From assembly GCA_904066235.2 (NCBI GenBank), contig CAJFCV020000003.1, positions 5,456,001-5,520,000 on the forward strand: 64,000 nucleotides of DNA, read 5' to 3'. Below are positions 11,982 through 23,869 of the stretch, piece by piece. The notes beneath the pieces are model-generated. The model did not search any database. It had not been told where the DNA came from and saw only the letters and a program-made list of their open reading frames with translations. Within the stretch, counting starts at the first letter, position 1. Each line of letters starts with the position of its first letter. This DNA comes from Bursaphelenchus xylophilus (taxonomy: Eukaryota > Nematoda > Chromadorea > Rhabditida > Aphelenchoididae). Position numbers and translations under genes: made by a program.

Positions 11982-14669
11982 TTATTCCGCTTTCACTCCC
12001 CGTTTGCGATCGAAGAGCCGTTTGTGGAAGGACTGAGCAAGTGAATTGACTATGGAGATAAGGAAGGTTAAGATCATCAAGGAAACCAAAGCTGTGATCG
12101 CTGATTGAATCATGGAATGACTCTGAAAAACGATGACATATAAGGTAAACGTGTGAATTAACGTCCACAGATAAAGAAAAAGCCAAACTTACTTGTTCTT
12201 CAACGGGATCACCAGGATTTCTGTGCAATTTACGTTTTTGTTCTTGTAAAAACTCTTTGAATGGCGCTTGGAGGATTGGCCCATACTTCGGGATCTTCTT
12301 CATCAAAGCAACGAGATCATCAACATGATGCTCACTGAATGTGATGATGACAAACAACATCTAAAGAATATTATAACAAAAAGCTGCAATACAGTTTCAA
12401 GAAATATTCAAATAAGTTTTTGTGAATATGACTGTGCTCTTTTCAGCTAGACCCATTTCTTCTGCCAAGAAATCGGTATTTTTGCTAGTCAAGTAGACGA
12501 AACATTTTAGACCGCACCTTATATGCAAAAGAATTTTTTCTCGTGCCGGCGGAGATTTTTTTCGGCGGTGCATTTGACGTATTTTTTTTTGAAAATTACA
12601 ACTCGTTACAAAGCCCGTATTTCTTCACTACAAAAATGAAATTCGGTTTGCCACATCTTTTAGGATGTAATCTGTTATTCTCGGTAGCTTGCTGGGTGTT
12701 TCACATATTGGTGAAGGCTCGGTGGAAACTTTTTTACCGGCAGAGGCACCTCAATCCAGCTTATTGAAGCTATTTCCTGACCACGATTTAATCGATGATG
12801 CTCTCGTCGCACATAGAAATCCAGGAGGAAGATTTTTTTACCTTGGCTAGCCGGGACAAAAGCTTGTTCTCTTTCAGAAACGAATGGTTTAATTTTTGAG
12901 ACCACTTCCGCCCACAAAAAATTCTTCCAAAAGAACCTTGACATCTAAAATCTTTTCGTCAGTCGATAGTGTGCGGACGGCATGCCTAAACAGTCAAGGA
13001 AATGCGTTGGATTAACGTGAGAGCCCGTTTGGGGGCTTGGCTCTTGCGAATCGGACTAGAAAGGAGCTGAGGACTTTTTTGCTAATCACTTCACATTATC
13101 GTTTATCCTCTTTTGATCTTTTTTTTCTTATGTTTAAAGGCTGCGTAGGATTCGGCGGAGGTCTTTCAGAGTGGGAAAGAAGGACTGCAAAATACCTTTC
13201 ATCAAGAATGATACATTTTTAGGCCCGATTGACTCACCTTACTCCGGAGAAGCCATCATAAGATAACCTAAAGCGAAGCCCTAGCCGTTTTTTCTCGCTA
13301 GCCGTTTGCTCTAGCGAATTTAGCGTCTTTTTTCGAAGTCCCAAAATCGGTCTTATTTTTTCCCTCTTATATTCTAACAACGCTCGACTTCGACCTTTTA
13401 CAAACAATTTTAACTTCTTGGATAGCCGCAAAAAGCACTAGATATTCGCAAAAACCTTTTCGAATATTTCATGAAACACCCTGTATTACCTGCACATGCA
13501 TTTTAACCACTGCTTTTCCTATCAAAGTGGCACCAAAGAAAGTCCAAAAAGGGATCAATGAATGTCCGCAGATTATACCGGCTAGATCAAACAAAGGATT
13601 TGGGATGGACGCGAATATTAGAATCCCAAAGAAGCCAACCCTGGTCACCAATTTCTCAGTCCAAAGTTTCGAGCGGTCGAATAGAGACTAAATATGAATA
13701 TTATTCAAGTTCTTCCTTACTAATTCCACATTCTTCTTTTTGGTTTCTTCCTTGAAAGCAACAAATTCAGCAATTTCTTCATCCTCGGGAACTTGTCCAC
13801 TCTGTCTTGCTGCTCTAGCCATAAAATAAGGTGGAAGCTCACCGATAGCAGTTCCCATTCCCCAGAACAGGGCTTCCCACCGTACCTTGTTAACGATAGA
13901 CCATAAAGTTATTGGGAAAGAACTTTGAGATCCATCCGTGGGACAAGTGACCCTAAAAGAAAAAGACACCAACTACTATCAAAGGAATAAATGCTGACGA
14001 AAAAAACAAAACAACACACTCCAGTGGATACGGAGGCTCGGGGAAGTCCAAAGAATTGCATTCATAAGCTGCCAATGTCACCTTAGCGATGTGAGGACCG
14101 AGATAAATCAAAAAGGTATGCAGTCCCGTTCCCAACCCCACTGAAGACAAAATCCCCAGTCCAATCCACCAAAGATACCACAAACAGACTTTCTCGAACG
14201 CTTGGATATGTTGTTGGTGCGGTCCAGGAGTGATGTATCCATAAACACTCAATCCCAATAAAGCTACACACAAGGAAAGTAATAACAGATGATTTGTCAA
14301 GCTGAAATGCGTGGGTTTAATTAGGAATAAGAAATAATAATTAGATTTCAAGTTGTTGAAAAAAATTTACAACTTACCCAACAAATACATCAAATAATTT
14401 GGCAACTAACTCTCGTGAAGCGTAATACAAAGTCAAAACAGGACTTTTCAACAGGACGATGTCATCCCTTTCGGCTCTCTCTGCCCGTCTTTGTTCAGAA
14501 AGTTTGTCATCTTTCCTAAAAGTGGAGATATACAATAAACTTAAGCTATAGCTCACTTCTCGGTTCCATTGCTCATCGCTGAAACGTTCTTTGATGAAGT
14601 TGGGACCTTTTCCGCCTTTTTAGGGACCTTCTTATCGACGGTTCCGCTCTTCTTTCTCGCCCTAGCCAT
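11982..14669 (-). CDS. epg-3: VMP1/EPG-3 autophagy membrane protein
   Basis: Multi-pass ER protein with a DedA/VTT-type fold, required for autophagosome formation and lipid scrambling. The ATG at 14669 starts a basic N-terminus ([14 protein letters not shown]), followed by [17 protein letters not shown]. Family hallmarks then appear in order: [18 protein letters not shown] (near 14150), [44 protein letters not shown] (near 13840), the highly conserved [18 protein letters not shown] and [13 protein letters not shown] (13620-13510), then [10 protein letters not shown] (12355) and a last hydrophobic segment ending [10 protein letters not shown]. The intron between MHVQ and MLFVIITF is 1,129 nt (12361-13489) and consists almost entirely of an old inverted-repeat element; all others are short. 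Length and domain order match the family, so it looks intact. Confidence 0.95.
12388..13487. mobile_element. Diverged inverted-repeat element filling the epg-3 intron
   Basis: The left end (AATACAGTTTCAAGAAATATTC at 12388, continuing through TTTTTGTGAATAT) and the reverse complement of the right end (AATACAGGGTGTTTCATGAAATATTC at 13487, continuing through TTTTTGCGAATAT) align over more than 60 bp with substitutions and a short indel. The ends lie 2 nt from the splice donor and about 27 nt from the acceptor. No long ORF inside. A dispersed repeat (12765-12960) is embedded in it. Confidence 0.65.
12765..12960. repeat. Dispersed repeat, copy 1 (second copy at about 49980-50180)
   Basis: Shares ordered words with 49980-50180 in the same orientation: TTGAAGCTATTT, then CTTGGCTAGC, GGACAAAAGCTTGTTCTC versus GAACAAAAACTTGTTTTC, CAGAAA, GAAAGAATTTTG-like words and TCTAAAATC. 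Identity is moderate with indels. Neither copy encodes a plausible protein. Confidence 0.6.
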
Positions 14670-15886
14670 CTTGTCCTAAAAAACAAAACGAAAAGGATAA
14701 ATAACTTCAAACAGTTCGAACCATCAAACAGAGGTCCAACAAGAAAGTGTCGACCTCCACTCGACCTCTCGCCCAGACATTTTCATGATTTTCTCCACAA
14801 AGCGTATGAATCTATATTTGCAATTCGTCTTTTGACACTTCGCCAAAGAAGAGAGACTGACAGAAAAGTACATGGCAAAGGCTGCGCTGATTCTGCATGC
14901 CATCTTTTGCATCAATATTCTCCTTGGCAAGTACCGTTAACCCTTTGAACCGCTCTAAAATTTAATAAACTCTCAGTTTTGGTTGGAGGAACATTGTCAA
15001 AAAATGTATTCAGCACTATAAAATTACCAGTCTGATGACAATAGTGCCTAACAGCCCCATTTTATGGCACAACAACGCATCACGTTGAAGCCGGGCAATG
15101 GACAGAATCGTCGTAAATATATTGCTTACAATGACGATACCAATGCATCTGACCCACTCCCGACTTTCTGGGATGTCCCAGAAAGAGCTAAAAAAATCGC
15201 GGTTAAACTACAGTATACGTATCTTAACAGAGGAAGTACCCCAAGTGCGACGCTCAGATTTTGATGAAGCTTGGCACAAATTTAGAATAATTTTTTCTAA
15301 GATATATGCGAGAATCCTAGCTCGCGCTTTGCAGAAACAACCGAGATTTTTAGATCGAAAGTCGGCGAAAATTTAGGACTTTTTGCCGAAGTTCGGCACC
15401 AAAAGTTTCATGCCTATTTCTACCGTAAAGGATAATGTTTGTACAAAAAATCAAATTTTTCCGCACGAAACTGCCAAAGTTATAGCCAAAAAGCGTTTTT
15501 CTCTCTGACCTCTCTCCACGTTTAGCGTGCTCTCTCGGCGGCATAAATCGTCCGATATCTCGGCGGCGCCTGCAAAGCGCGAGCTAAAACTTTCAGGAAT
15601 TGATATTTAGTCTATTCCCGACGTGTGTGCAAAATTTTAAAGAAAATCTGAGCGTCGCACTTGGGGTACTTCCCTTGTAAGTCTAAATTCAATCAAAATC
15701 CCAAAAATCGGTCTTATTTCTTCCTTTATACCGAAAATTTTGTTTGTTAGTACACTCAGCATGCGTAATTTGAGAGTTGTAGGTTCAACTTACAATTAGT
15801 AAAAATTTGCCGCCCTTATTTCGCTTGTCAAAAACCCAAACTGACAATTAAATATTTATTTACATCATTATTATTCATCGACAATT
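14670..15886. other. Intergenic spacer containing an inverted-repeat element
   Basis: Between epg-3 (start 14669) and the 3' end of the vWA-ZP gene, both on the minus strand. Short ORFs here have no recognisable content. The only structure I see is the TIR element at 15234-15676. Confidence 0.5.
15234..15676. mobile_element. TIR element (MITE-like), family copy 1
   Basis: GGAAGTACCCCAAGTGCGAC...GCTCAGATTTT at 15234 is repeated inverted at 15676 reading leftward. Similarity continues patchily for about 100 bp, including CTAGCTCGCGCTTTGCAG near 15318 and AGCTCGCGCTTTGCAGG near 15585 (inverted). About 443 bp, no coding capacity. Both termini are recognisable again at the ends of the larger element at 23870-25140. 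Confidence 0.75.
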
Positions 15887-18524
15887 TTACTGCCGAAATT
15901 TGCAATTCAGTGTTTGCGCTTCCTGAATGTCCAAAATATCGCTCTGAAGTCGAATCTGATCTTGAGAAAGGACTGATAGGAGTTCGGGATCAAGCTGTGT
16001 TGGTCCTTCTTGTCCACTGCCCTCAACTATTTGGTCTTGGAAAGGATCTTCTGTAATGGAGCTCTTGTCGTGGCTGTCCTTATTCAAATGGCTACAATCT
16101 AGAGCGCGGCATGGAGCTTTGGTTGCAGGAACTGGTTCTACCGGAATTTCCGACGCAGGCGAGATATTTTGACTTGCAAAGGCTATATTGAATGCGTTGA
16201 TGGCTCTGTCGACCTCTAGTTCCTCACTTGATTCTATTTTTACTTCCTTCTGCGCTTCTCGGATCTTTTCGAAGTCGACTTCTCTTGCTTTTTCCATCTC
16301 TGGAGTTATTATGAATGGTTTTCTACCAATTGAAACCGCTGGTTTAGCGTGCAGGACCTTGTCTGGTTTAAGTTCCGTGGTAGGGAACGAGTCGGCGACT
16401 GGCAAAACATTATCCGATGCGAGTTCTTTGAGTGTGCTGATCTCTTTCGCTAGGACGGGGTCATCGATTTGCATAAAGTTCTGTGTTTGCACTTTGACAT
16501 CCACTGGAGTCGGCACACGACGTCTAGTGTCGCTGAACAGAGAGAGTAATTTTTGCGTGAGAAATAGTAATTTAAGCCTCACCTTTCCTTTGTGATTACG
16601 TGAGCATAAACGCTTTGCTCGATCCCTCCGCGCCTTCGAACGTTGAATTTCTCTAAAAGAGATTGAATTACGCACGATTACAAAAGACTTGATAACATAC
16701 TATGCTTCTCCTGCTGTCTGAAGGTGACCAGAGGCTGAGAATCGTCATTAGCTACTGACAGAGGCCTTAGAGCAGCACGGAATCCTGCTTGTCGTTTTAT
16801 ATGAGTTGATGCTTTATCACATTTGGGTGGCTATAGGTTTTGTTAAGTAGCCAGGCTCACAAACTTACAATGATCATGTCACATTCTGTCATTAACTTGT
16901 CACAAAATTGAATTTCGCATTGGATTCGAACCTGTCTTGCGTCTGGGAATCTGAAGGCGACTCCGTCAGCAATAGCTTTCATTGGGGATTGATACACTGG
17001 AGTAGAAAAAAGAGCCGGCTCTGTAGAACATCCATTATGATCGACAAGTTGTCTTGAATTGTTAGTCTTTAGGTCAATCAGATCGCATGAGTGGACCAAT
17101 ATGTTTTGATAGGCATCGAATCTTTCTGCAAACAGATTACAGTTAGTAATCTTCCTCCCTGTAACATACCCGACAGACACTCAAATTTATGTTGCACCAT
17201 TTCTCCGAGGTACAAAACTTGGTTGGAAACGCAAACATCATTTTGTTTCCGCTCAATGGTTTCTATCGTATATTTACATGGCAAGGACTCATCTCTGGTG
17301 CTAAAAAGGAGTATGATTATACAAATATGAGTTACTCGTGCTTCCGCTGAGTGTGTTCTTTGATCAAGTCCCAATCAAGGTTCTGGAATTCATTTTTGTC
17401 CTGATAGAAACAATGCGCCTTTATCTTTCGATCCTTAGCTGTTCTATATAACGGGTGAAATTGCAAAATAAGGTTCGCTTCAAATGCATGCCCTTTTGGA
17501 TTGACCTAAAATAAAATGTGACACAGTAGATTAAGTCTTACAAAAGCAGTTAATAGACTTACTGTGAATTGATGTTTAATATTGCAATTTGTCAAAGGAA
17601 TGTTCAGTTGCAGGTCGGTAGAGTTATTCGAAATGTAACATCCACTTTCTTCGCTCTTTCCGTCTACGTAAAGTTTTCCATAAAAGTCCTTTTCCATTGT
17701 AACGGAGACCTTGATGCTATCGCTGAAACAATCGATCTCTGCTCCTTGTTCACCCCTCAAGAATTCACATTGCTCTCCCACTGCGGCTTCCTTAAATGTT
17801 TTAAGGAAACGGTCAACTACAGAATCGATTGTAATGTTGTCAAATGCCAGGTTGGAATCTCCTGTAATCAATTCCAGCTCTTCTTTGTTGATGTGAGGTC
17901 CGACACCGAGAGTTATTACTTCAATTCCGGCATTTCTGAGCTTCAACGCAGGCTTTAAAGGATCATCGTGGCTATGCCCATCGCAAACAATAACTGCCAA
18001 CTAAACTTTTTGATGATTGAGGTATTACCGTACCTGTTTGACACCTTTTTGGCCAAACCGAGAACCAGAGCTTTTGCTGGCGAATACCGTTAGGGCTTTT
18101 TCCAAGGCTTTTCCGGTTTTTGTGGTTCCACTTCGATGCTTCAGTTTGCCAACCACTTCTTTAATCGTATCTCGATTAGTATACTGTTTAAAGGGGAACT
18201 CGACATAGGTGTAGGTAGAGTACTGCATTACTGAAATTTGGACATCTTGAGGTCCAATTTCAGCAACGTCGATGATTCTGTTCAAGACTTCCAGTTGGCG
18301 ATCAAAGGTTGGACCACCTACAGAACCGGATCCGTCCAAAATAAACATCAAATCCACGGGGAGTGCTACTGGATGGCATGCTTAAAGCAAAATGTGTTTG
18401 AATACAAACGATGAAATAAGAACAGAATTATGAACGAAAAACTACTTTTTGCCATAGAATTGTCAAAGTAATCGATGGCATGAATACCCGAAGCCAAGGT
18501 CAGCAAGATTGCACACAACATCAT
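15887..18524 (-). CDS. Secreted vWFA-ZP domain protein (cuticle/apical matrix type)
   Basis: Multi-exon gene starting at the tandem ATGs at 18524 with a signal peptide (MMLCAILLTLASGIHA). A von Willebrand A domain follows (18380-17800): MIDAS motif DGSGS, then the Thr segment TTKTGKALEKA and the Asp in VIVCDGHSHDD. A zona pellucida domain comes next (17760-16830), with its paired Cys residues across CEFLRG, CFSD, CYISN, CNIKHQ, CKYTIE, CLSG, CDLID, CSTEP and CEIQFCDKLMTEC. The C-terminal part (16820-15887) has a basic cleavage-like HIKRQ, an RRR segment and a long acidic, Glu/Ser-rich tail. I see no C-terminal transmembrane segment, whereas many nematode ZP (CUT/CUTL) proteins have one; either it is secreted or a 3' exon is missing from my model. 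vWA-ZP combinations occur in nematode extracellular matrix proteins; the exact ortholog is not clear. Confidence 0.85.
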
Positions 18525-19190
18525 CGTTCGGATATCATATATCCGTTGACCGAAAAGATCTCAGTTCGGAAGAAAGCGAGAGTTAATGGAAGCGCAAACC
18601 AGTAAAAGTCGACTCTTCCGGTATAACGGATTCTTGTTTTTTGATAAACGCATAACATTACTCCCGATGTTCTTTCCATCTGGATATTTATGATGTGATG
18701 TTTTCTTCATGCGCCAAATTTTACAACTGCCTGCGATCTTTCCACGCCTCTTCTACAGTATTTATGGAGGAAAGCTCTTCGTTTGTCTTCACTGATTTCC
18801 GAAAAGCACACCCGACTTTAACAATATTTATTTATTTTACAAAACTAAGTATGGAGTACTACTCAAAATCCTAAAACCGGTAAATTGTAGTTCAACCAAC
18901 CGCATAATGAGTCAAGAAAATACTAGATTACAAAGAACGACCTTCTAACAATCTTAGGCACAATTTTATAAAAAGGATTAACTTACAAAATTAATCAAGT
19001 ATGGACGGGTGAGGAAACTCAGGCTAATAATTATCGTTCATTAAAATCAAAATAAAATTGTCAACGAAATAATTTCCGAAAAAAAGAACAGCAACATCTA
19101 AAGGAATGGCCTGTAAAAAAGGATTAAAAATTCAACTACTACAAAAAAACCCGCATTTGACAAGGATGAGGGATGAATCTATCCATGGGA
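18525..19190. other. Intergenic: vWA-ZP promoter and PP2C 3' region
   Basis: About 670 bp between two minus-strand genes. AT-rich; no gene or repeat recognised. Confidence 0.4.
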
Positions 19191-20781
19191 TCAATTGGTC
19201 TTCGCTTCTTCCTTCTCAGCTTCTGGAACTCTAAACTCAGATGGAGGAGCATCATCGGCTAAAATAAGCAAGTCAACTTGTTCTAAAAATAAGATAAACC
19301 TACAAGAACGTCCTTCTGCAGAGCTCTTTTCGGGAGATTCAGGAGATTGAGAAGGAGTAACAAAGTTCTCCTTACTCTGTCTTGAGTCTTCAGATTTCGG
19401 ATCCTTCTCATCAGTCTTGTCGTCATCAACTTCTTCCACCCCTCCCTTACTCGCATGCTCTTCTTCATCTCCTTCGTCATCGTCTTCGAAATCTACACCT
19501 ACACCGCCCATTAACTGCATCCTTATCTGATCATGAAGACTCTTCAGGAGCTCGGCCTGGTTGTTGGATACTCCGCTTGAAGAAGACTGATGGTAAATTT
19601 CTCCAAACTCCTCTTCCTCCACAATAGACTTGCGCTGGACACGCTCCAGATACTGTTCGGGAGTGTCACCTTGCAAAAGGCAAACCAAAACCACAGTCAT
19701 GTTGTCACAACCAACTCCGGAGAGCTCGCAGTCAGGGGCCAAACAGCGATTCAACAATTCCTCGCAGATCTAAATCCAAAAGATAAAACAATTTTAGACT
19801 TCATACCTTGTCTGGAGTAACTCCAGAAGCCAAACGACTACGAACAAACCAAACAACTTGTTCGTTTGTCAGAACATCCCAAACACCGTCGCAGGCAAGA
19901 ACAATGAATTCATGATCGCGGGTCAGCTCTACTTCAATAACATCCGGATATGCTGAAAAAATACATTAGGTCAAAAACGATGTGAGAAAGGACTTCAATT
20001 GCATCCTCCAAAATCCTTACCAGTGACGATTTGTTCCTCCGGCTTAATATCTTCTCCAGTCTTGAATATAAAGTCACCAAGAGCTCGAGACAAAGCAAGG
20101 TTTCCATTAACACGACCAGACTCGACCCATCCTCCAGCAGAAACAATTCGCTGAACCTCGGGTTCATTGGTTGGCTTATGATCAAAGGACAAAGGCACTG
20201 CCTTTCCTTGTTCACAAAGAACGGCACGCGAATCACCAGCATTTCCACAGTAGATCTTTCCATCTCTTATCAAAACAGTCACAGCTGTTGTTCCAGACAT
20301 CTGCTCCTTGGTTTCTTCGTCATTTCTAAGATCTTCATCAATCTTCAGAAAACCGCTTTTTATGGCATTTGGAATATCTCCTTTTGCTGAAACATCAAAA
20401 AATAAGTTTTAGAACCGTGTAGAGTTTACAACATTTGAAAAGGTGCCTACCAAATTGTTCGTTTCCAACTACACGTTTATGCAAATGCATTCCAGCAAAT
20501 TGAGCAACCCGCGCACCACCATGACCATCATAAACAGCGAAGAAGGCCGTTTTTTCATCATCAGGACAGCTGAGGAGCTGGGTATGTGAGTCCTCCATGG
20601 CTAAAATTATAAATGAAGATGTTTCCATACAAGAACGACTTGTTGTCTAAACACATAACAGAAGTGCTAAAGTCTTACAAATTCTCCATCCCTGCATAGC
20701 ACAAGAAGCGACGTTGTACTCGCTTGATTGACAGACCGATCCCTCCTTCGTTACAACTGGCTCACTGAGTGTTTGTCCCAT
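19191..20781 (-). CDS. PP2C-family Ser/Thr phosphatase (PPM1A/B-like)
   Basis: Metal-dependent phosphatase. Start ATG at 20781 gives MGQTLSEPV, with Gly2 in a plausible N-myristoylation context, as in PPM1A/B relatives. The catalytic motifs are in order: CAMQGWRISMEDSHT (across an intron), FFAVYDGHGG, SGTTAVTVLI, CGNAGDSRAVLC, DHKPTNEPEVQRI, NLALSRALGDF, VLACDGVWDVL, and GCDNMTVVLV with its metal-binding Asp-Asn. All acidic metal ligands appear present. The C-terminus (after 19650) is long, with an acidic run (DFEDDDEGDEEE) and Ser/Pro-rich sequence ending at TGA 19191; this tail is longer than in vertebrate PPM1A. Six or so short introns. Confidence in family is high; the ortholog group (nematode ppm-1/ppm-2) was not resolved. 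Confidence 0.92.
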
Positions 20782-22469
20782 TTCTGAAAGAAAAATAAAT
20801 AAATCCAAGGATCAAAACGCATGTTATCAAGCACGTAAAATTCATAGATAATTAAAAGCAAGACCAGCGCGCGGGTCTCTTCAAACACTTTTTAAAAGAA
20901 TTAAGTCAAAAGGAACTTTCGAAAATGCATTTAGCCGCAACCTCGTAAGATCTGAGACCTTGAATGCATAAGTAAATATATTTTTCAACGACATAATAAC
21001 GCAAGATTAAAGTCTGAAAAATGATACTTTATCAGGCCACTCTCCCACAAATTACAAATTCAAAAAACCTAAAATACTATAAAGGGAGCATAAAACATTT
21101 AAAAGTGGATTAACTCCTCATAAATAACAGTTATGACCCTAAAAGCGAAAAAATTAGTTTCATAAAACGAAAAGCAAAAAAGCAAATCATGTTCATCTAC
21201 CATCTTCATCGGAAGAGTGTCCCAACACTTTTTGCGAAAAACGTTTTGTGTTCAGCGGTTTCCCACGAGCAAATGTGATTACTCGAGTCTCAAAAAGGTA
21301 GATTAACGACAGGCCCTCGGGACAGCTCTTTCCGGTTTAAGAATTAAAACCGCATCGAGAACCAATAATCCTGAACAATCCAAAAAAGTCAAGACATCCA
21401 AACACGTCACTCTTAGAAAGACCTTATACAGCGGCCCATAATGTTATTATTTGGGCAAGGCGTTCGCCCAAACGGAAAAATGATTTTAAGCTCAAGTTTC
21501 AGTCCAATTTCACGCCAGAACCGAACGTTTCTATAAAAAAGGATCCAACTCAACGTTTCCTAATAAAAAAGTGTCTGCTAAAACCAATCTCAGCAGAATG
21601 ATGAAAGAGCAAGAGCGAAAAGATGTTCCAAACACTCCACAAATTATGCTGATGCACCAAAATCTCTTTACAACTTTCAATATTCACGGAAAAAAGAGTC
21701 ATAGGTAAAATTAAGGACAAAAGAGTCAGAGCTATAATTATATAACCATCCAAAGTAATTCACAACGATTCCACAAATCGATTATCTTTAGTGGGCGCAA
21801 CTCGAAAGTCAGCTAAAAACAAGACTTTTGTAACCCCTTGAACACGAGTTTTAGAAAACAATCGCTAAAAAATATAACCGTATGGTAAAATAAAAGAAAT
21901 TCGCGTTATTCTACAGAGCCAAAATGAATCAACGCATCTCCAGTCTGCGAAGCATGCGTTTTACAAGTTCGAAAAAAAAGCGAACCGAACATCCAAGCCG
22001 CCATTTTCCAGCCTAAATTAGAATGAGTCGAGTCTTTCTCTCAGGTAGCGTGGCAGACTTGACCAAATAACATTTATTGTCGTGTCATTTTTGCTCTGGA
22101 TTACAACTGGAGAGAGTCCCGAAATGAAATTTTAGGGCCTGAATTTGACGCGGTTTTTAGCTATATTGAATGTGTTTGCTTTTTTCGTCAGTGTTGTTTC
22201 TAATGGTCAATATATTTCTCTTGAATTAGGGCCTTGCCCGAGACGATTTAAATTATTGTGTAATTGCCGTGCTTGAGTAATGCCCGATTTCAATTTCAAA
22301 GATCTTATCGTGTCTGACTTTATTTTACGTGTTTCGTGACGTGGATACTGCGAAATACTTTTATATGCTTTATGGAGCCTACAACAGTATTATAGCAATC
22401 TCTCATTTCAGAGCTTTGCCTCGACTTGGCTTCGAACGGATGAGATTTTAATTGGTCTTCAGGTTTAAA
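20782..22469. other. Divergent intergenic region (PP2C / TMEM165 promoters)
   Basis: About 1.7 kb between two genes transcribed away from each other, so it should hold both promoters. No RNA gene or repeat recognised; small ORFs such as 21550-21753 lack family features. TTCAG at 22457-22461, 8 nt before the TMEM165 ATG, could be a trans-splice or 5' UTR acceptor. Confidence 0.4.
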
Positions 22470-23542
22470 ATGATTTGGTTACAGCGTTTGGCTCTCTTTT
22501 CTTTATTCTGTCTTGTAATTGCTCAAGATCATGTTGATCTGGGCGATATAAAAGTAAAAGATACCAAAGACGCTGTTGAAACGGATAATGGAAGCACGAA
22601 ACTTGATTCGGTATGTTTGTATTTGGTTTATTCAACAGGTCTTTTCAACAAGGCAAATTTTTCGTTTTCAGAACACAATCACTTTTTATCACGCATTCAT
22701 CGCTTCGCTCTCAGTAATTATTGTAAGCGAGATAGGCGACAAAACATGGTTTATTGCGGCCATCATGGCTATGAGACACTCGAGGATGGCCGTATTTATC
22801 GGCGCTATTGCTGCTCTCGGGTTGATGACCGTCTTGTCAGGCAAGTTTTCTGAATTTTGTTCATGCTTTGAATTTTAGCTTATTTGGGATGGATCACTCA
22901 ACTAATTCCACGAAAGTTTACGTTTTACATTTCGACGGGCCTTTTCGCTTTCTTTGGGCTCAAGATGCTACATGAAGGGTATCATATGAGTCCGAACGAA
23001 TCGCAAGAAGGATATGAAGAAGCTCAAGCCGAAGTTCAGAAGACTGATGCCGATTTGGAGACGAAAAAGTTTAGTGATCTGGAGTCTGGCGGAAGCAGTG
23101 ATTCGTATGTTTCTTTGAGAAATCTTACCAGTTTTTATTCATAGTTAGTGCGTAATTTTTATATTCTTTTTACAGGAATTCGACTTGGAATGTCTTATCA
23201 TTTGTGTCAACCATATTTCTGAAGTCATTTACTCTAACATTTTTGGCAGAGTGGGGAGATCGAAGTCAGTTGACCACTATTATTTTGGGAGCCAGAGAAG
23301 ATGTGACTGGAGTAATACTGGGAGGTGTTCTTGGCCATGCTATCTGTACGGGTATAGCTGTCATTTTCGGAAGATTATTAGCACAACAGATCTCTGTTCG
23401 AACTGGTAAGCTGATCGGATTACACGACAAAAATTGCTTTTTTTTACCTAAATTTCTTTTTTCAGTGACTTTAATTGGCGGCGTCGTTTTCATAGGATTT
23501 GCGCTTTCTGCGCTTTTCTTGGACATTGAACCAGACGCCTGA
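22470..23542 (+). CDS. TMEM165: TMEM165/GDT1 family Golgi cation (Mn2+/Ca2+) transporter
   Basis: UPF0016 protein with two copies of the E-x-G-D-K/R signature: SEIGDKTWF (near 22728) and AEWGDRSQL (near 23250). These define the cation/proton exchangers of the Golgi. The ATG at 22470 starts a signal sequence (MIWLQRLALFSLFCLVIA), then a short acidic lumenal part. Hydrophobic segments surround each signature; a charged central loop (SPNESQEGYEEAQAEVQ) separates the halves, as in human TMEM165. Five exons. The second intron (22841-22878, 38 nt) uses a GC donor, GCAAGT; splicing there restores TVLSAYLGW, which matches the family. TGA follows IEPDA at 23540. Appears complete. Confidence 0.93.
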
Positions 23543-23579
23543 GGAGACCGGTATATTCCCATTGTTTACATAGAGTAGA

Positions 23580-23585
23580 AATAAA
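23580..23585 (+). terminator. Poly(A) signal AATAAA of the TMEM165 gene
   Basis: AATAAA about 38 nt after the stop codon. Confidence 0.6.
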
Positions 23586-23869
23586 ACTCGATGGAATTCG
23601 GTGGCAATATTTTTTATCCGATTTGTAATAATATTCTTATTACCCGGTCTATTCTGAGACTGGTTAGTTTTTATAAGCTTTTTTTAATCGTCTAATTTAA
23701 TTATCAAGGTATCAGATGAGTAAAACACTGTCATGGTTAGATCATTTGAGTTATGATTACCTATGGAAATAATAGTAATATGTGTAGCGAGCGTGGTTAA
23801 GCCGTCAACATGATATGATGTCTCAGTCACACTGTCAAATTGACGTCATGTCAAATTGACAAGGGAAAA

